Positions 1 through 7,204 of a stretch of DNA of 19,634 nucleotides are shown one piece after another. Where the stretch lies: positions 1-19,634 of the forward strand of contig JAPFCT010000172.1 of NCBI GenBank assembly GCA_026169575.1, read 5' to 3'. Position numbers and translations under genes: made by a program. Each line of letters starts with the position of its first letter. Positions within the stretch are counted from its first letter, which is position 1. Below the pieces are notes generated by a model. The model worked only from the letters and a program-made list of their open reading frames with translations, was not told where the DNA came from and ran no database searches. The DNA is from Faecalimonas sp. (lineage in GTDB: Bacteria; Bacillota_A; Clostridia; Lachnospirales; Lachnospiraceae).

Positions 1-1
1 G

Positions 2-1861
2 TATGTGACAGAGGATGCGGCAAAAAAGATCGTACAGCCGGAACGTCTGGAAAAACAGAAAGGTGTGCTTGCCTCAAAACTGAAAGATTTTGACGGGGAC
101 GGAAAGAAGGAACTGCTTGTTCTGATGCTGAAGACCGGGGAGAAAGACAAGACAGACCAGAGTAAGACATGTAACAATGTCTATCTTCAGATGTACGAGA
201 CAAAAGACAAGGGCGTGAAACTTGCAGCAGAATACCTGGCGCTTCCAAATGTGATGGGGCAGGCAGAGACTGAGCGGCAGGGAATCTTCTTAAAAGAAAG
301 CGGAGGAAAAACTTACATTTGCGGAAGTACGGCAAATCAGTATTCTCTGACAGTCCGCGCACATGCGTACGGGATGTTTGCGGTGACTTATGATGGGACA
401 TTTAAGGAATATACAGGCACGAAGGGGCTGATCACCGGGGAAGCCTATGAAAAAGAAGCGGCAGATATTTCTGCAAAATTAGGGGCGATCGGTCTGACCG
501 AAACTGCAAAGAGAATGAAAGAACATTCGGAACTGTGGTTTGAATTTGATGAAGCAGATACAGAAGTTCTGGCAGAGATCACAACGACCGAACAGAATGG
601 GACAAAAGAACTGAATGCGTTTTATGAGACCTATGATCCGGCGGCATTAAAACCGGTGGAGCGCAAAGTGACAACGAAGTTTGGCAAAAAAGAAACAGAA
701 GCAGCTGCAAAACGAACCGCGGAGCGGCTGAAGAAAGAACAGAAAACAGAGGAAGCTTACCAGGGAATTCTCGATACATACAATGAGGCGCTTCTGATGG
801 GTGCATCAGAGGTGCAGGAGTCGCCGGAAAGCTACCCGGAGATCAATCCGCTGTTAGTATTTCTGACTGAGACATCCCAGGGAAGCTCAGAGATCGTACA
901 TACTTTATATGATATCGATGAGAATGGCACGAAAGAGCTGCTGATCGGAAGCCGGAGCAAAGATGCAGATGCGAGGGTAGTGGGAATCTACTGCTTTGAC
1001 GGGGCAGACGCCAAAAATATGTTTGAAGATGATACGCTGGCAGAACGGTCTTTACTCCAGATCTATCAGAACGGGACAATATATATTTACGGATCCGGCG
1101 GGGCATCTTACGGAATCGCAGATTTCTACAGAATTGATGGGGAGGATGCAGTGATCCAGACAGAAGAATATACATTTGATATGGATGGACATCCAGACCG
1201 GCCGTATTACAATGACAGTGAATCTCTGACAAAAGAAGAGTTCCAGAAGAAACTGGACAACATGGGCAAACCGGTGACTGGTCTGGAATGGAAGGCACTG
1301 TCAGAGCGGATCACCGGTGAGACAGATGCGGCAAAGCAGGCAGAGGAAGCAAAGAAGGCGGAAGCAGCTAAGAAAGCAGAGGAAGCAAAGAAAGCGGAAG
1401 CTGAAAAAGCGAAGAAAGCAGAAGCAGAGAAGGCAAAGAAAGACGCAGAAGCGAAAAAACAGGCAGAAGAAGCAAAAAAAGCTGAGGCAGAAAAAGAGAA
1501 GGAACAACAGCAGACAGCACAGAAAGACCCGGGAAATTCAGAGACGCAGGGAAATACAGAGTCACAGACAAACCCGCAGGGCGAAGGAGCGCCGGCTTAT
1601 TCCGATCAGGAAATCCTTGCAAGGCTGGAAGAATACTATGCGAAGGGAACCGCAGATGCCAAAGGAGAAGAGATGACCGTTGTGGAGTCAGAAGGGACAG
1701 AGAGCGAGTACCGCGCATCTGTCAGGACAAACGTGCCGGGAAATGCCACCGCCACACAAGTACTGTACGAGGTAACTGTTGATAAGATCACCGGGGAGAC
1801 AACGCAGAAGCGGGTACTTACCGACGGTCAGGTTGTAACATTTTTCCTGTGGGAAAAATAG
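2..1861 (+). CDS. Unrecognised, probably extracytoplasmic protein with Asp-rich loops and Lys/Ala/Glu coiled coil (5' partial)
   Basis: I do not recognise a named family. The frame is open to the left edge and no ribosome binding site is visible, so the true N-terminus, including any signal peptide or lipobox, lies outside the window. Counting residues from the GTG at 5, two similar segments hold Asp-rich loops, DFDGDGKKELL (about 28-38) and DIDENGTKELLIG (about 304-316). They resemble the calcium-binding loops of FG-GAP/VCBS-type repeats and suggest a duplicated domain of roughly 200 residues. Residues about 442-507 are almost pure Ala, Lys and Glu, a TolA-like helical or coiled-coil linker. 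A Gln/Asn/Gly-rich spacer and a compact C-terminal domain of about 85 residues follow. The layout fits a secreted or surface-anchored protein, but that is inference. It ends 79 bases before the next gene, with no convincing terminator between them. Confidence 0.7.
   Translation, partial: YVTEDAAKKIVQPERLEKQKGVLASKLKDFDGDGKKELLVLMLKTGEKDKTDQSKTCNNVYLQMYETKDKGVKLAAEYLALPNVMGQAETERQGIFLKESGGKTYICGSTANQYSLTVRAHAYGMFAVTYDGTFKEYTGTKGLITGEAYEKEAADISAKLGAIGLTETAKRMKEHSELWFEFDEADTEVLAEITTTEQNGTKELNAFYETYDPAALKPVERKVTTKFGKKETEAAAKRTAERLKKEQKTEEAYQGILDTYNEALLMGASEVQESPESYPEINPLLVFLTETSQGSSEIVHTLYDIDENGTKELLIGSRSKDADARVVGIYCFDGADAKNMFEDDTLAERSLLQIYQNGTIYIYGSGGASYGIADFYRIDGEDAVIQTEEYTFDMDGHPDRPYYNDSESLTKEEFQKKLDNMGKPVTGLEWKALSERITGETDAAKQAEEAKKAEAAKKAEEAKKAEAEKAKKAEAEKAKKDAEAKKQAEEAKKAEAEKEKEQQQTAQKDPGNSETQGNTESQTNPQGEGAPAYSDQEILARLEEYYAKGTADAKGEEMTVVESEGTESEYRASVRTNVPGNATATQVLYEVTVDKITGETTQKRVLTDGQVVTFFLWEK
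1328..1510 (+). repeat. Degenerate Lys/Ala/Glu codon repeat inside the first gene
   Basis: The DNA here is a purine-rich imperfect tandem array of short units encoding variants of A-E-E-A-K-K and A-E-A-E-K-A-K-K. The period is irregular but always a multiple of three, so the reading frame is kept. It encodes the predicted coiled-coil linker of the surrounding protein. Arrays like this often change length between strains by slippage or recombination. Confidence 0.75.
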
Positions 1862-1940
1862 GGGACCTGACGATGGCTCCGCAGGGCAGACGGGGACAGA
1901 TCTGCCGGGAACAGAAAAATGAGGAAAGAAGGAGAAGAGA

Positions 1941-2963
1941 ATGACATACGAAGAAATAGCAGAAAATGCGAGAGCGGAGATTGGAAAATACTGTAAGGCA
2001 TGTCTGGTGTGCAATGGAAGGGCGTGCCGCAATCAGATGCCGGGACCGGGAGCAAAAGGGATGGGAGATACTGCGATCCGGAATTTTGATAAATGGCAGG
2101 AAATACGCGTGCTGATGGATACGATCTCTGAAAATACAGAAGTTGACACCAGTCTGGAACTCTGGGGACAGACATTCCGTTACCCATTTTTTGCAGGGCC
2201 GGTCGGTGCAGTCAATCTCCATTATGGGGAGAAATACGATGACCGTTCCTATAATGATGTGATGGTGGCAGCATGTGCGGAGGCGGGAATTGCCGCAATG
2301 ACCGGGGACGGAGTGAATCCGGATGTGATGCGGTATGCGACCGGTGCGATCCGCCGCGCGGGCGGAAAAGGGATCCCGACGATCAAACCGTGGAATCTGG
2401 AAGTGATACGGGAGAAAATGGCGCAGGCAGAAGCTTCCGGGGCATTTGCAGTCGCGATGGATATCGATGCGGCAGGACTTCCGTTCCTGAAGAATATGAC
2501 ACCTCCGGCAGGAAGAAAATCTGTGGAAGAACTGCGACAGGTGGCAGAAATGGCGAAGGTTCCGTTTATCGCGAAAGGGATCATGACAGTGAGAGGCGCA
2601 TTAAAGGCCATAGAGGCGGGGGTGGATGCGATCGTTGTATCCAATCACGGCGGGCGTGTGCTCGACCAGTGTCCGGCGACCGCGGAAGTTTTAGCAGATA
2701 TCGCGGAGGCAGTGCAGGGAAAAGTCAGGATCTTTGTAGACGGAGGGATCCGCTCCGGTGTGGATGTCTTTAAGGCGCTTGCGCTTGGTGCAGATGGTGT
2801 TCTGATCTGCCGTCCGTTCGTCACAGCAGTATACGGAGGCGGTGAAGAAGGTGTCAGGACTTATATTGAGAAGATCGGAACAGAACTTGCAGATACAATG
2901 GCAATGTGTGGAGCCGCCTCCTTAAAAGACATCACAAAGGAGATGCTGTATTTGCCAAAATAA
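1941..2963 (+). CDS. FMN-dependent alpha-hydroxy-acid dehydrogenase/oxidase-like protein
   Basis: This 340-residue protein belongs to the FMN-binding TIM-barrel family of lactate oxidase, LldD and glycolate oxidase, which oxidise 2-hydroxy acids to 2-keto acids. The catalytic His is visible in SNHGGRVLD (His236). The flavin-phosphate region is VDGGIRSG followed by ALGADGVLI (about 267-289), and Lys212 lies in FIAKGI. A GAGE-like loop is absent, and the protein is slightly shorter than classical members (about 350-390). The N-terminus carries four cysteines spaced CxxCxxCxxxxC (Cys18, 21, 24, 29), which classical enzymes lack. The start is supported by AAGGAG at about 1929. The substrate cannot be read from the sequence: lactate is plausible, and a type 2 IPP isomerase-like role is less likely. 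It appears to end before the PTS promoter region and is not part of that operon. Confidence 0.85.
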   Translation: MTYEEIAENARAEIGKYCKACLVCNGRACRNQMPGPGAKGMGDTAIRNFDKWQEIRVLMDTISENTEVDTSLELWGQTFRYPFFAGPVGAVNLHYGEKYDDRSYNDVMVAACAEAGIAAMTGDGVNPDVMRYATGAIRRAGGKGIPTIKPWNLEVIREKMAQAEASGAFAVAMDIDAAGLPFLKNMTPPAGRKSVEELRQVAEMAKVPFIAKGIMTVRGALKAIEAGVDAIVVSNHGGRVLDQCPATAEVLADIAEAVQGKVRIFVDGGIRSGVDVFKALALGADGVLICRPFVTAVYGGGEEGVRTYIEKIGTELADTMAMCGAASLKDITKEMLYLPK

Positions 2964-3073
2964 AAGAAAAATGAATGGCAAAGTACAATAAAAATGTAAT
3001 ATTGTTAGAAAAATGTCAAGGTAGCTAGTAAAACTACACAAAAATAAAAATGAAAATTAGTATAAAATATAAC
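2964..3073. other. AT-rich intergenic region upstream of the PTS operon
   Basis: This AT-rich gap separates the hydroxy-acid dehydrogenase from the PTS promoter. A 7-bp inverted repeat (TTTGCCA at 2951, TGGCAAA at 2976) spans the upstream stop codon but has no T-run, so I do not call it a terminator. I see no clear catabolite-response element and no small gene. Confidence 0.5.
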
Positions 3074-3103
3074 TTGACTACAACTGGTAAAATGCTATAC
3101 AAT
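3074..3103 (+). promoter_or_regulatory. Sigma-70-type promoter of the glcT-pts operon
   Basis: A TTGACT -35 box (3074-3079) and a TACAAT -10 box (3098-3103) are separated by 18 bp; an overlapping TATACA gives 16 bp. Transcription would start near 3110, giving a leader of about 185 nt that contains the RAT/terminator switch before the GTG start at 3296. Confidence 0.65.
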
Positions 3104-3158
3104 CTATACATGCTCACGTATAAAAAATAGAATAGAAGTTGCGAAAAGGAACTTTGAT

Positions 3159-3188
3159 AGTGTGTTACTGGTGATGCAGGCATGAACT
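3159..3188 (+). promoter_or_regulatory. Ribonucleic antiterminator (RAT) of GlcT type
   Basis: The segment contains GTGTTACTG, a short loop, and CAGGCATGA. This matches the layout of the ptsG RAT bound by GlcT in Bacillus subtilis, as I recall it. Its 3' part overlaps the 5' arm of the terminator beginning at 3179, so the two structures are mutually exclusive. The antiterminator protein encoded just downstream is the obvious ligand. RNA binding would stabilise this hairpin and allow transcription into the whole PTS operon. Confidence 0.8.
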
Positions 3189-3239
3189 ATCCGGTTTTAT
3201 TCATAGATCATGATTAAAACAGGTAGTTTATGCCTTTTT
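3179..3239 (+). terminator. RAT-controlled intrinsic terminator in the PTS operon leader
   Basis: The arm starting GGCATGAACTA pairs with the arm ending TAGTTTATGCC (3179-3234, about 20 bp with a bulge and a few G-U pairs), followed directly by TTTTT. The 5' arm shares its first bases with the RAT. An ATG at 3230 lies inside the 3' arm and is part of the terminator, not a start codon. Confidence 0.85.
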
Positions 3240-3295
3240 ATATGCCGCAAGACAGATTGACTCAGATCTTGACAGAAGAAAAAGGAGAGCTGACA

Positions 3296-4117
3296 GTGTA
3301 CTGTATTTTGAAAATTTTAAATAACAATGCACTGCTCGCCAGAGAAGCGGGCGATGGCAGTGAGAGGATTTTATTAGGAAAAGGCATTGGATTTGGCAAG
3401 AGAGCAGGAGATGAGGTAGGGATCGACGAAGGAGTTCAGGTGTATACACCGGTCGTAAGAGAAGAACAGCGTTCCACGATCCATGCGGTCAATGCGATCG
3501 ATCCGGTTTACATTGAGGCAGCAGGAAAGATCATCGAAGAGGCAGAGAAAGTATTTGACTCCATGAATGGGGACATTCTTCTTCCGCTGGCAGACCACCT
3601 CGCATTTGCGGCGAGGCGCGAGAGGGAGAATATATTTCTCTCCAATCCATTTATACCGGATATCAAGATTTTATTCGGAAAAGAATATGCGGTTGCCTTA
3701 GAGAGCAGAAAGATCATCGAGCAGATGACCGGGTACCGGATTTCGGACGATGAGGCAGGGTTTATCGCACTGCATATCCATTCCGGGCTTTCGGATGAGG
3801 CAGTGTCAGAAACATTAAAAGCAACACAGATTATAGATGAGAGCATGCAGATCATAGAGGATCATCTGCAAAAGGAGATGAAGAAGGAGTCTTTAAGCTA
3901 TATCCGGCTGATGAGCCATCTGTATTATATGGTTGCCCGGGCAAAGGCAAAAGAGGCAGTCAATATCGACTTAAATGAGTTCGTGCAGGAGAAATACCCG
4001 GAGGCAATGGCAGTGTCAGAACTGATCTGCAGAAATATGCAGGAGAAGCTTGGAATCGCGGTCATGGAGGAAGAAATCGGTTTTCTTGCGATCCATATCC
4101 AGAGGATGACTGCATGA
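3296..4117 (+). CDS. glcT: PRD-containing transcription antiterminator, GlcT/LicT (BglG) family
   Basis: This RNA-binding antiterminator binds RAT hairpins and prevents termination in sugar PTS operons. I chose the GTG at 3296 because AAAGGAGA lies 8 nt upstream and the protein then begins MYCILKILNNNALL, as the family does. A longer reading from ATG 3230 would start inside the terminator. The product is 273 residues, normal for the family. The N-terminal 55 or so residues are the RNA-binding domain (LLGKGIGFGKRAGDEV). Two PRD domains follow, and all four regulatory histidines are visible: His101 (ADHLAFA) and His160 (FIALHIHSG) in PRD1, His208 (RLMSHLYYM) and His267 (GFLAIHIQ) in PRD2. By family knowledge, phosphorylation by the EIIB domain inactivates such proteins, and HPr may phosphorylate others. 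It is the first gene of the operon and probably controls its own synthesis. Confidence 0.9.
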   Translation: MYCILKILNNNALLAREAGDGSERILLGKGIGFGKRAGDEVGIDEGVQVYTPVVREEQRSTIHAVNAIDPVYIEAAGKIIEEAEKVFDSMNGDILLPLADHLAFAARRERENIFLSNPFIPDIKILFGKEYAVALESRKIIEQMTGYRISDDEAGFIALHIHSGLSDEAVSETLKATQIIDESMQIIEDHLQKEMKKESLSYIRLMSHLYYMVARAKAKEAVNIDLNEFVQEKYPEAMAVSELICRNMQEKLGIAVMEEEIGFLAIHIQRMTA

Positions 4118-4124
4118 TTTCATA

Positions 4125-4158
4125 TCAATAAACTGTAAATGTCAATAAGCTGTAAATG
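4125..4158 (+). repeat. 17-bp tandem duplication between glcT and ptsH
   Basis: Two adjacent copies of TCAATAARCTGTAAATG (4125-4141 and 4142-4158) differ at one base. The duplication lies in the 79-bp gap between the antiterminator stop and the ptsH ribosome binding site. I see no hairpin or promoter in it. It may be a slippage duplication or a protein or RNA contact site. Confidence 0.8.
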
Positions 4159-4196
4159 AGCAAATCAATTTATCTAAATGAAGGGAGATTACAAAA

Positions 4197-4454
4197 ATGA
4201 AAAGTTTTGAGTACACAGTAAAAGATGAGATGGGAATTCACGCAAGACCAGCAGGGATCCTTGCAAAAGAAGTAAAGAAATACGAGAGTAAGATCACGAT
4301 CACAAAAGAAGGAAAGACAGTGGAGGCTTCCAGACTGATGGCAGTGATGTCACTTGCAGTAAAATGCGGACAGACTGTGGAAGTGCAGGTAGAAGGAAGC
4401 GATGAAGAAGCTGCATACGAAGGCATGAAAGCATTTTTTGAAGCAAATTTATAA
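4197..4454 (+). CDS. ptsH: Phosphocarrier protein HPr
   Basis: HPr carries phosphate from Enzyme I to the EIIA domains of the PTS in the cytoplasm. The 85-residue length is typical. The active-site histidine is His15 in GIHARPAG, exactly where the family has it. The regulatory segment aligns without gaps to Bacillus HPr: GKTVEASRLMAVMSL here against GKTVNLKSIMGVMSL. The position of the regulatory Ser46 is therefore Arg46, with a serine one residue earlier (Ser45). If so, HPr kinase cannot act at the usual site. The start has AAGGGAG 9 nt upstream. The gene lies between the antiterminator and ptsI, the usual neighbour. Confidence 0.97.
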   Translation: MKSFEYTVKDEMGIHARPAGILAKEVKKYESKITITKEGKTVEASRLMAVMSLAVKCGQTVEVQVEGSDEEAAYEGMKAFFEANL

Positions 4455-4520
4455 GAAGCTGTAACAGGTTAGAAAGAAGTTATCAAGATTATAAAGATAA
4501 GAAATGGCGGGAAAGCGATC

Positions 4521-6140
4521 ATGGAATGTTTAAAGGGCAAATCAGTCTACAAAGGGATTGCACTTGGAAAAATAACTGTGCTGAAAAAAGATGATTACGT
4601 AGTAAAGCGTGTCAAAGTGGAAGATGCTGAGGCAGAGCTGCAGCGAGTGAAAGAGGCGGTGGCAGTTTCGCAGAAGCAGCTTGAAAAGTTGTATGAGAAG
4701 GCGGTGAAGGAAGTCGGTGAGGCGAGCGCTGCGATCTTTGAAGTACACCAGATGATGCTGGAAGATGAGGATTACAATGAATCCATCGAAAATATCATCA
4801 GTACGCAGCAGGTCAATGCAGAGTATGCGGTTGCATCTACCGGAGATAACTTCTCGCAGATGTTTGCAAGCATGGATGACGATTATATGAGAGCCAGAGC
4901 GGCAGATATCAAAGATATCTCGAACCGTCTCGTAAAAAATCTGTCCGGGCAGGATGCAGACGGGATCGATCTCGATGAACCGGTGATCGTCGTGGCAGAC
5001 GATCTCTCCCCAAGTGAGACGGTGCAGATGGATAAGGAAAAAATACTGGCATTTGTGACCGTACATGGTTCTGCAAATTCTCATACAGCGATTCTGGCAC
5101 GTATGATGAATATCCCGGCGCTGATCGGAGTTGATATGGATTTGGAGGCGCTGCACACCGGGACAGAGGCGGCAGTGGATGGATTTACCGGAGAATTTTT
5201 CGTGGATCCGTCAGAGGAAGTAAAAGAAAGTATCCAGAGAAAACTTGCCGGGGAGAAGGAAAAGCAGGAACTTCTCCAGCAGTTAAAAGGAAAAGAAAAT
5301 ATAACAAAAAGCGGCAGAAAGATTCATCTGTATGCGAATATCGGAAGCGTGGCAGATATGGGATATGTACTGGAAAATGATGCGGGCGGCATCGGTCTTT
5401 TTAGAAGTGAGTTTCTCTACATCGGAAGAAATGAACTTCCGGGCGAGGAAGAACAGTTCCAGGCATATAAGCAGGCCGTTCAAAATATGGCAGGGAAAAA
5501 GGTGATCATCCGTACACTGGATATCGGTGCAGACAAGCAGGCAGATTATCTGAATATTGAAAAGGAAGAAAATCCTGCACTCGGCTACCGGGCAATCCGG
5601 ATCTGTCTGACGCAGCCGGAGATCTTCAAGACACAGCTGCGGGCGCTGTTTCGTGCTTCTGCCTATGGAAATCTGGCGATCATGTATCCGATGATCACAT
5701 CGACAGAGGAAGTAGAGCAGATAAAGGCGATCGTGCAGGAAGTCAAGGCAGAACTGAAAGCAGATGCGATTCCATACCAGGATGTGGAGGAAGGAGTTAT
5801 GATCGAGACTCCGGCAGCAGTCATGATCAGTGATGAACTGGCAAAGATGGTAGATTTCTTCAGTATCGGGACAAATGACCTGACACAGTATACGCTGGCG
5901 ATCGACAGGCAGAATGAGAAGCTGGATCGTTTCTACAATCCGCATCACAAAGCGATCTTAAAGATGATCCAGATGGTTGTGGACAATGCACATCAGGAAG
6001 GAAAATGGGCCGGTATCTGTGGAGAGTTAGGAGCAGATCCGGAGCTGACAGAGACTTTTGTGAAGATGGGTGTGGATGAACTTTCCGTGGCTCCGTCGAT
6101 GATCTTAAAATTAAGAAAGATCATCCGCGAGATGGAATAG
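4521..6140 (+). CDS. ptsI: PTS Enzyme I (phosphoenolpyruvate-protein phosphotransferase)
   Basis: Enzyme I takes phosphate from phosphoenolpyruvate and passes it to HPr. The protein has 539 residues, slightly shorter than the usual 570 or so. The N-terminal HPr-binding and phosphohistidine domains contain His188 in GSANSHTAILAR, the phosphorylated residue. The C-terminal PEP-binding TIM barrel shows GGIGLFRSEFLY, IRTLDIGADK, IETPAAV, IGTNDLTQYTLAIDR and the catalytic-cysteine loop GICGELG near the end. The ribosome binding site is weak (GGCGGG), so translation may depend partly on coupling or mRNA level. ptsI is 66 bases after ptsH and is followed after 13 bases by the membrane protein gene. 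Confidence 0.97.
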   Translation: MECLKGKSVYKGIALGKITVLKKDDYVVKRVKVEDAEAELQRVKEAVAVSQKQLEKLYEKAVKEVGEASAAIFEVHQMMLEDEDYNESIENIISTQQVNAEYAVASTGDNFSQMFASMDDDYMRARAADIKDISNRLVKNLSGQDADGIDLDEPVIVVADDLSPSETVQMDKEKILAFVTVHGSANSHTAILARMMNIPALIGVDMDLEALHTGTEAAVDGFTGEFFVDPSEEVKESIQRKLAGEKEKQELLQQLKGKENITKSGRKIHLYANIGSVADMGYVLENDAGGIGLFRSEFLYIGRNELPGEEEQFQAYKQAVQNMAGKKVIIRTLDIGADKQADYLNIEKEENPALGYRAIRICLTQPEIFKTQLRALFRASAYGNLAIMYPMITSTEEVEQIKAIVQEVKAELKADAIPYQDVEEGVMIETPAAVMISDELAKMVDFFSIGTNDLTQYTLAIDRQNEKLDRFYNPHHKAILKMIQMVVDNAHQEGKWAGICGELGADPELTETFVKMGVDELSVAPSMILKLRKIIREME

Positions 6141-6153
6141 GAGAAAGTCGCAT

Positions 6154-7194
6154 ATGAATTATATTCGCAGTCATAAAAAGGTTGTTCTGGCAGGTCTTAT
6201 CATACTGGCGGCAGCAATGCTCATTTTCGGTTTGCAGAGAAAAAGCGTGATGGAACAGTCTGTGGAAGATGAACTGAAGGACGTACCGAGAGAAGAAACT
6301 GCAAAACAGTCAGAATTTTACTTAGACCAGCTGACGAAAAAAGAGCTGGATGTCTATCTGTTTCTGAAAGAGCAGATCGAACAATTTCGGGGAGGGGTGC
6401 TGACCCTTCCAGAAGCGGTGAACGGGAAAGAGTATGAGCGCATCACGATGGCGCTGGAATACGAGGGATACAATTACTTCTATGGATTTGCAGATATCCC
6501 GATGAACGAGGACAATGTATATCTGCTCAATGAGGAGAAAGATCTTTCCAGAATCACCGAGGATGAGATCACAAAGGTCGTGCTGTTCTTATCCTGTGCC
6601 AGTGGGATTGAGACTGCAGGAGAAATCGCAGAGGATGGAACATTAAAAAATGCAGATGAGATCCAGAAAGGTCTGTCCGTCAATGACGAAGAAAAGATCA
6701 AAGCGATCAAAGAAAGGCAGGAAGAGACAGAGCGCGTGCTGTCCGGGATCATAGAAGGAATCCCTGAAAACAGCGGTCAGAAGAGTACCGTTGACTATTT
6801 CCTGAAATGGCTCGATAAGGAGATGAAAGTGCCGGATGACACTGCCACGAAGGCAAGTGAACTGGAACATATGGGGGATATGCTTGATCAGGTGTATCCA
6901 CAGAATTATCTTGCGGCAGTCACTGAGAAAAAAGCGAGCGTACTTGGATATGCAAAGATCTTTTCTGAACTTTGCAGAAGAGCCGATATGGATTCCCACG
7001 TAGTGATGGGACACTGGAACGGCAAGTGGAGCCAGGATGAACAGTATGTTCTGTGTGCGGTGACGATCGGGGATCAGACTGTCTATGTGGATGCCAGCGG
7101 GGCAAAAAGCAGTTCTCTGGCGGGACACCGGTATCTCTCAGAAAAGGAAGCAAAGAACCGTCTCATATTTGCAGACTGTTTTCAATATGATTAG
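6154..7194 (+). CDS. Membrane-anchored protein with a degenerate transglutaminase-like domain
   Basis: The 346-residue protein has one N-terminal membrane segment (about 9-27, after a basic stretch RSHKK), so the rest should face outside. The middle (about 35-200) is acidic and charged and I do not recognise it. Residues about 210-316 resemble the transglutaminase-like core: YFLKWLDKEM, then SVLGYAKIFSELCRRADMDSH, then YVDAS. In active members the first motif reads CxGYA, but here that cysteine is Val263. The usual HAWN histidine segment is replaced by YVLCAV, and only the Asp of VDxS (Asp313) remains. This suggests a binding or scaffold role rather than catalysis. A TAGGAG site overlaps the ptsI stop, and crr begins 10 bases after its stop, so it is translated with the PTS genes. 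The domain assignment is by eye and should be treated as tentative. Confidence 0.7.
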   Translation: MNYIRSHKKVVLAGLIILAAAMLIFGLQRKSVMEQSVEDELKDVPREETAKQSEFYLDQLTKKELDVYLFLKEQIEQFRGGVLTLPEAVNGKEYERITMALEYEGYNYFYGFADIPMNEDNVYLLNEEKDLSRITEDEITKVVLFLSCASGIETAGEIAEDGTLKNADEIQKGLSVNDEEKIKAIKERQEETERVLSGIIEGIPENSGQKSTVDYFLKWLDKEMKVPDDTATKASELEHMGDMLDQVYPQNYLAAVTEKKASVLGYAKIFSELCRRADMDSHVVMGHWNGKWSQDEQYVLCAVTIGDQTVYVDASGAKSSSLAGHRYLSEKEAKNRLIFADCFQYD

Positions 7195-7204
7195 GAGGAA
7201 CAAG

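Noticed and set aside
1301..1718. Open frames on both strands over the Lys/Ala/Glu repeat
   Set aside because: They are shadows of the repeat in other frames, with low-complexity products and no ribosome binding sites.
1885..1906. GGCAGA/TCTGCC hairpin after the first gene as a terminator
   Set aside because: Short 6-bp stem with no T-run downstream.
2951..2982. Inverted repeat TTTGCCA/TGGCAAA as a terminator of the hydroxy-acid dehydrogenase gene
   Set aside because: The loop is long and A-rich and no T-run follows.
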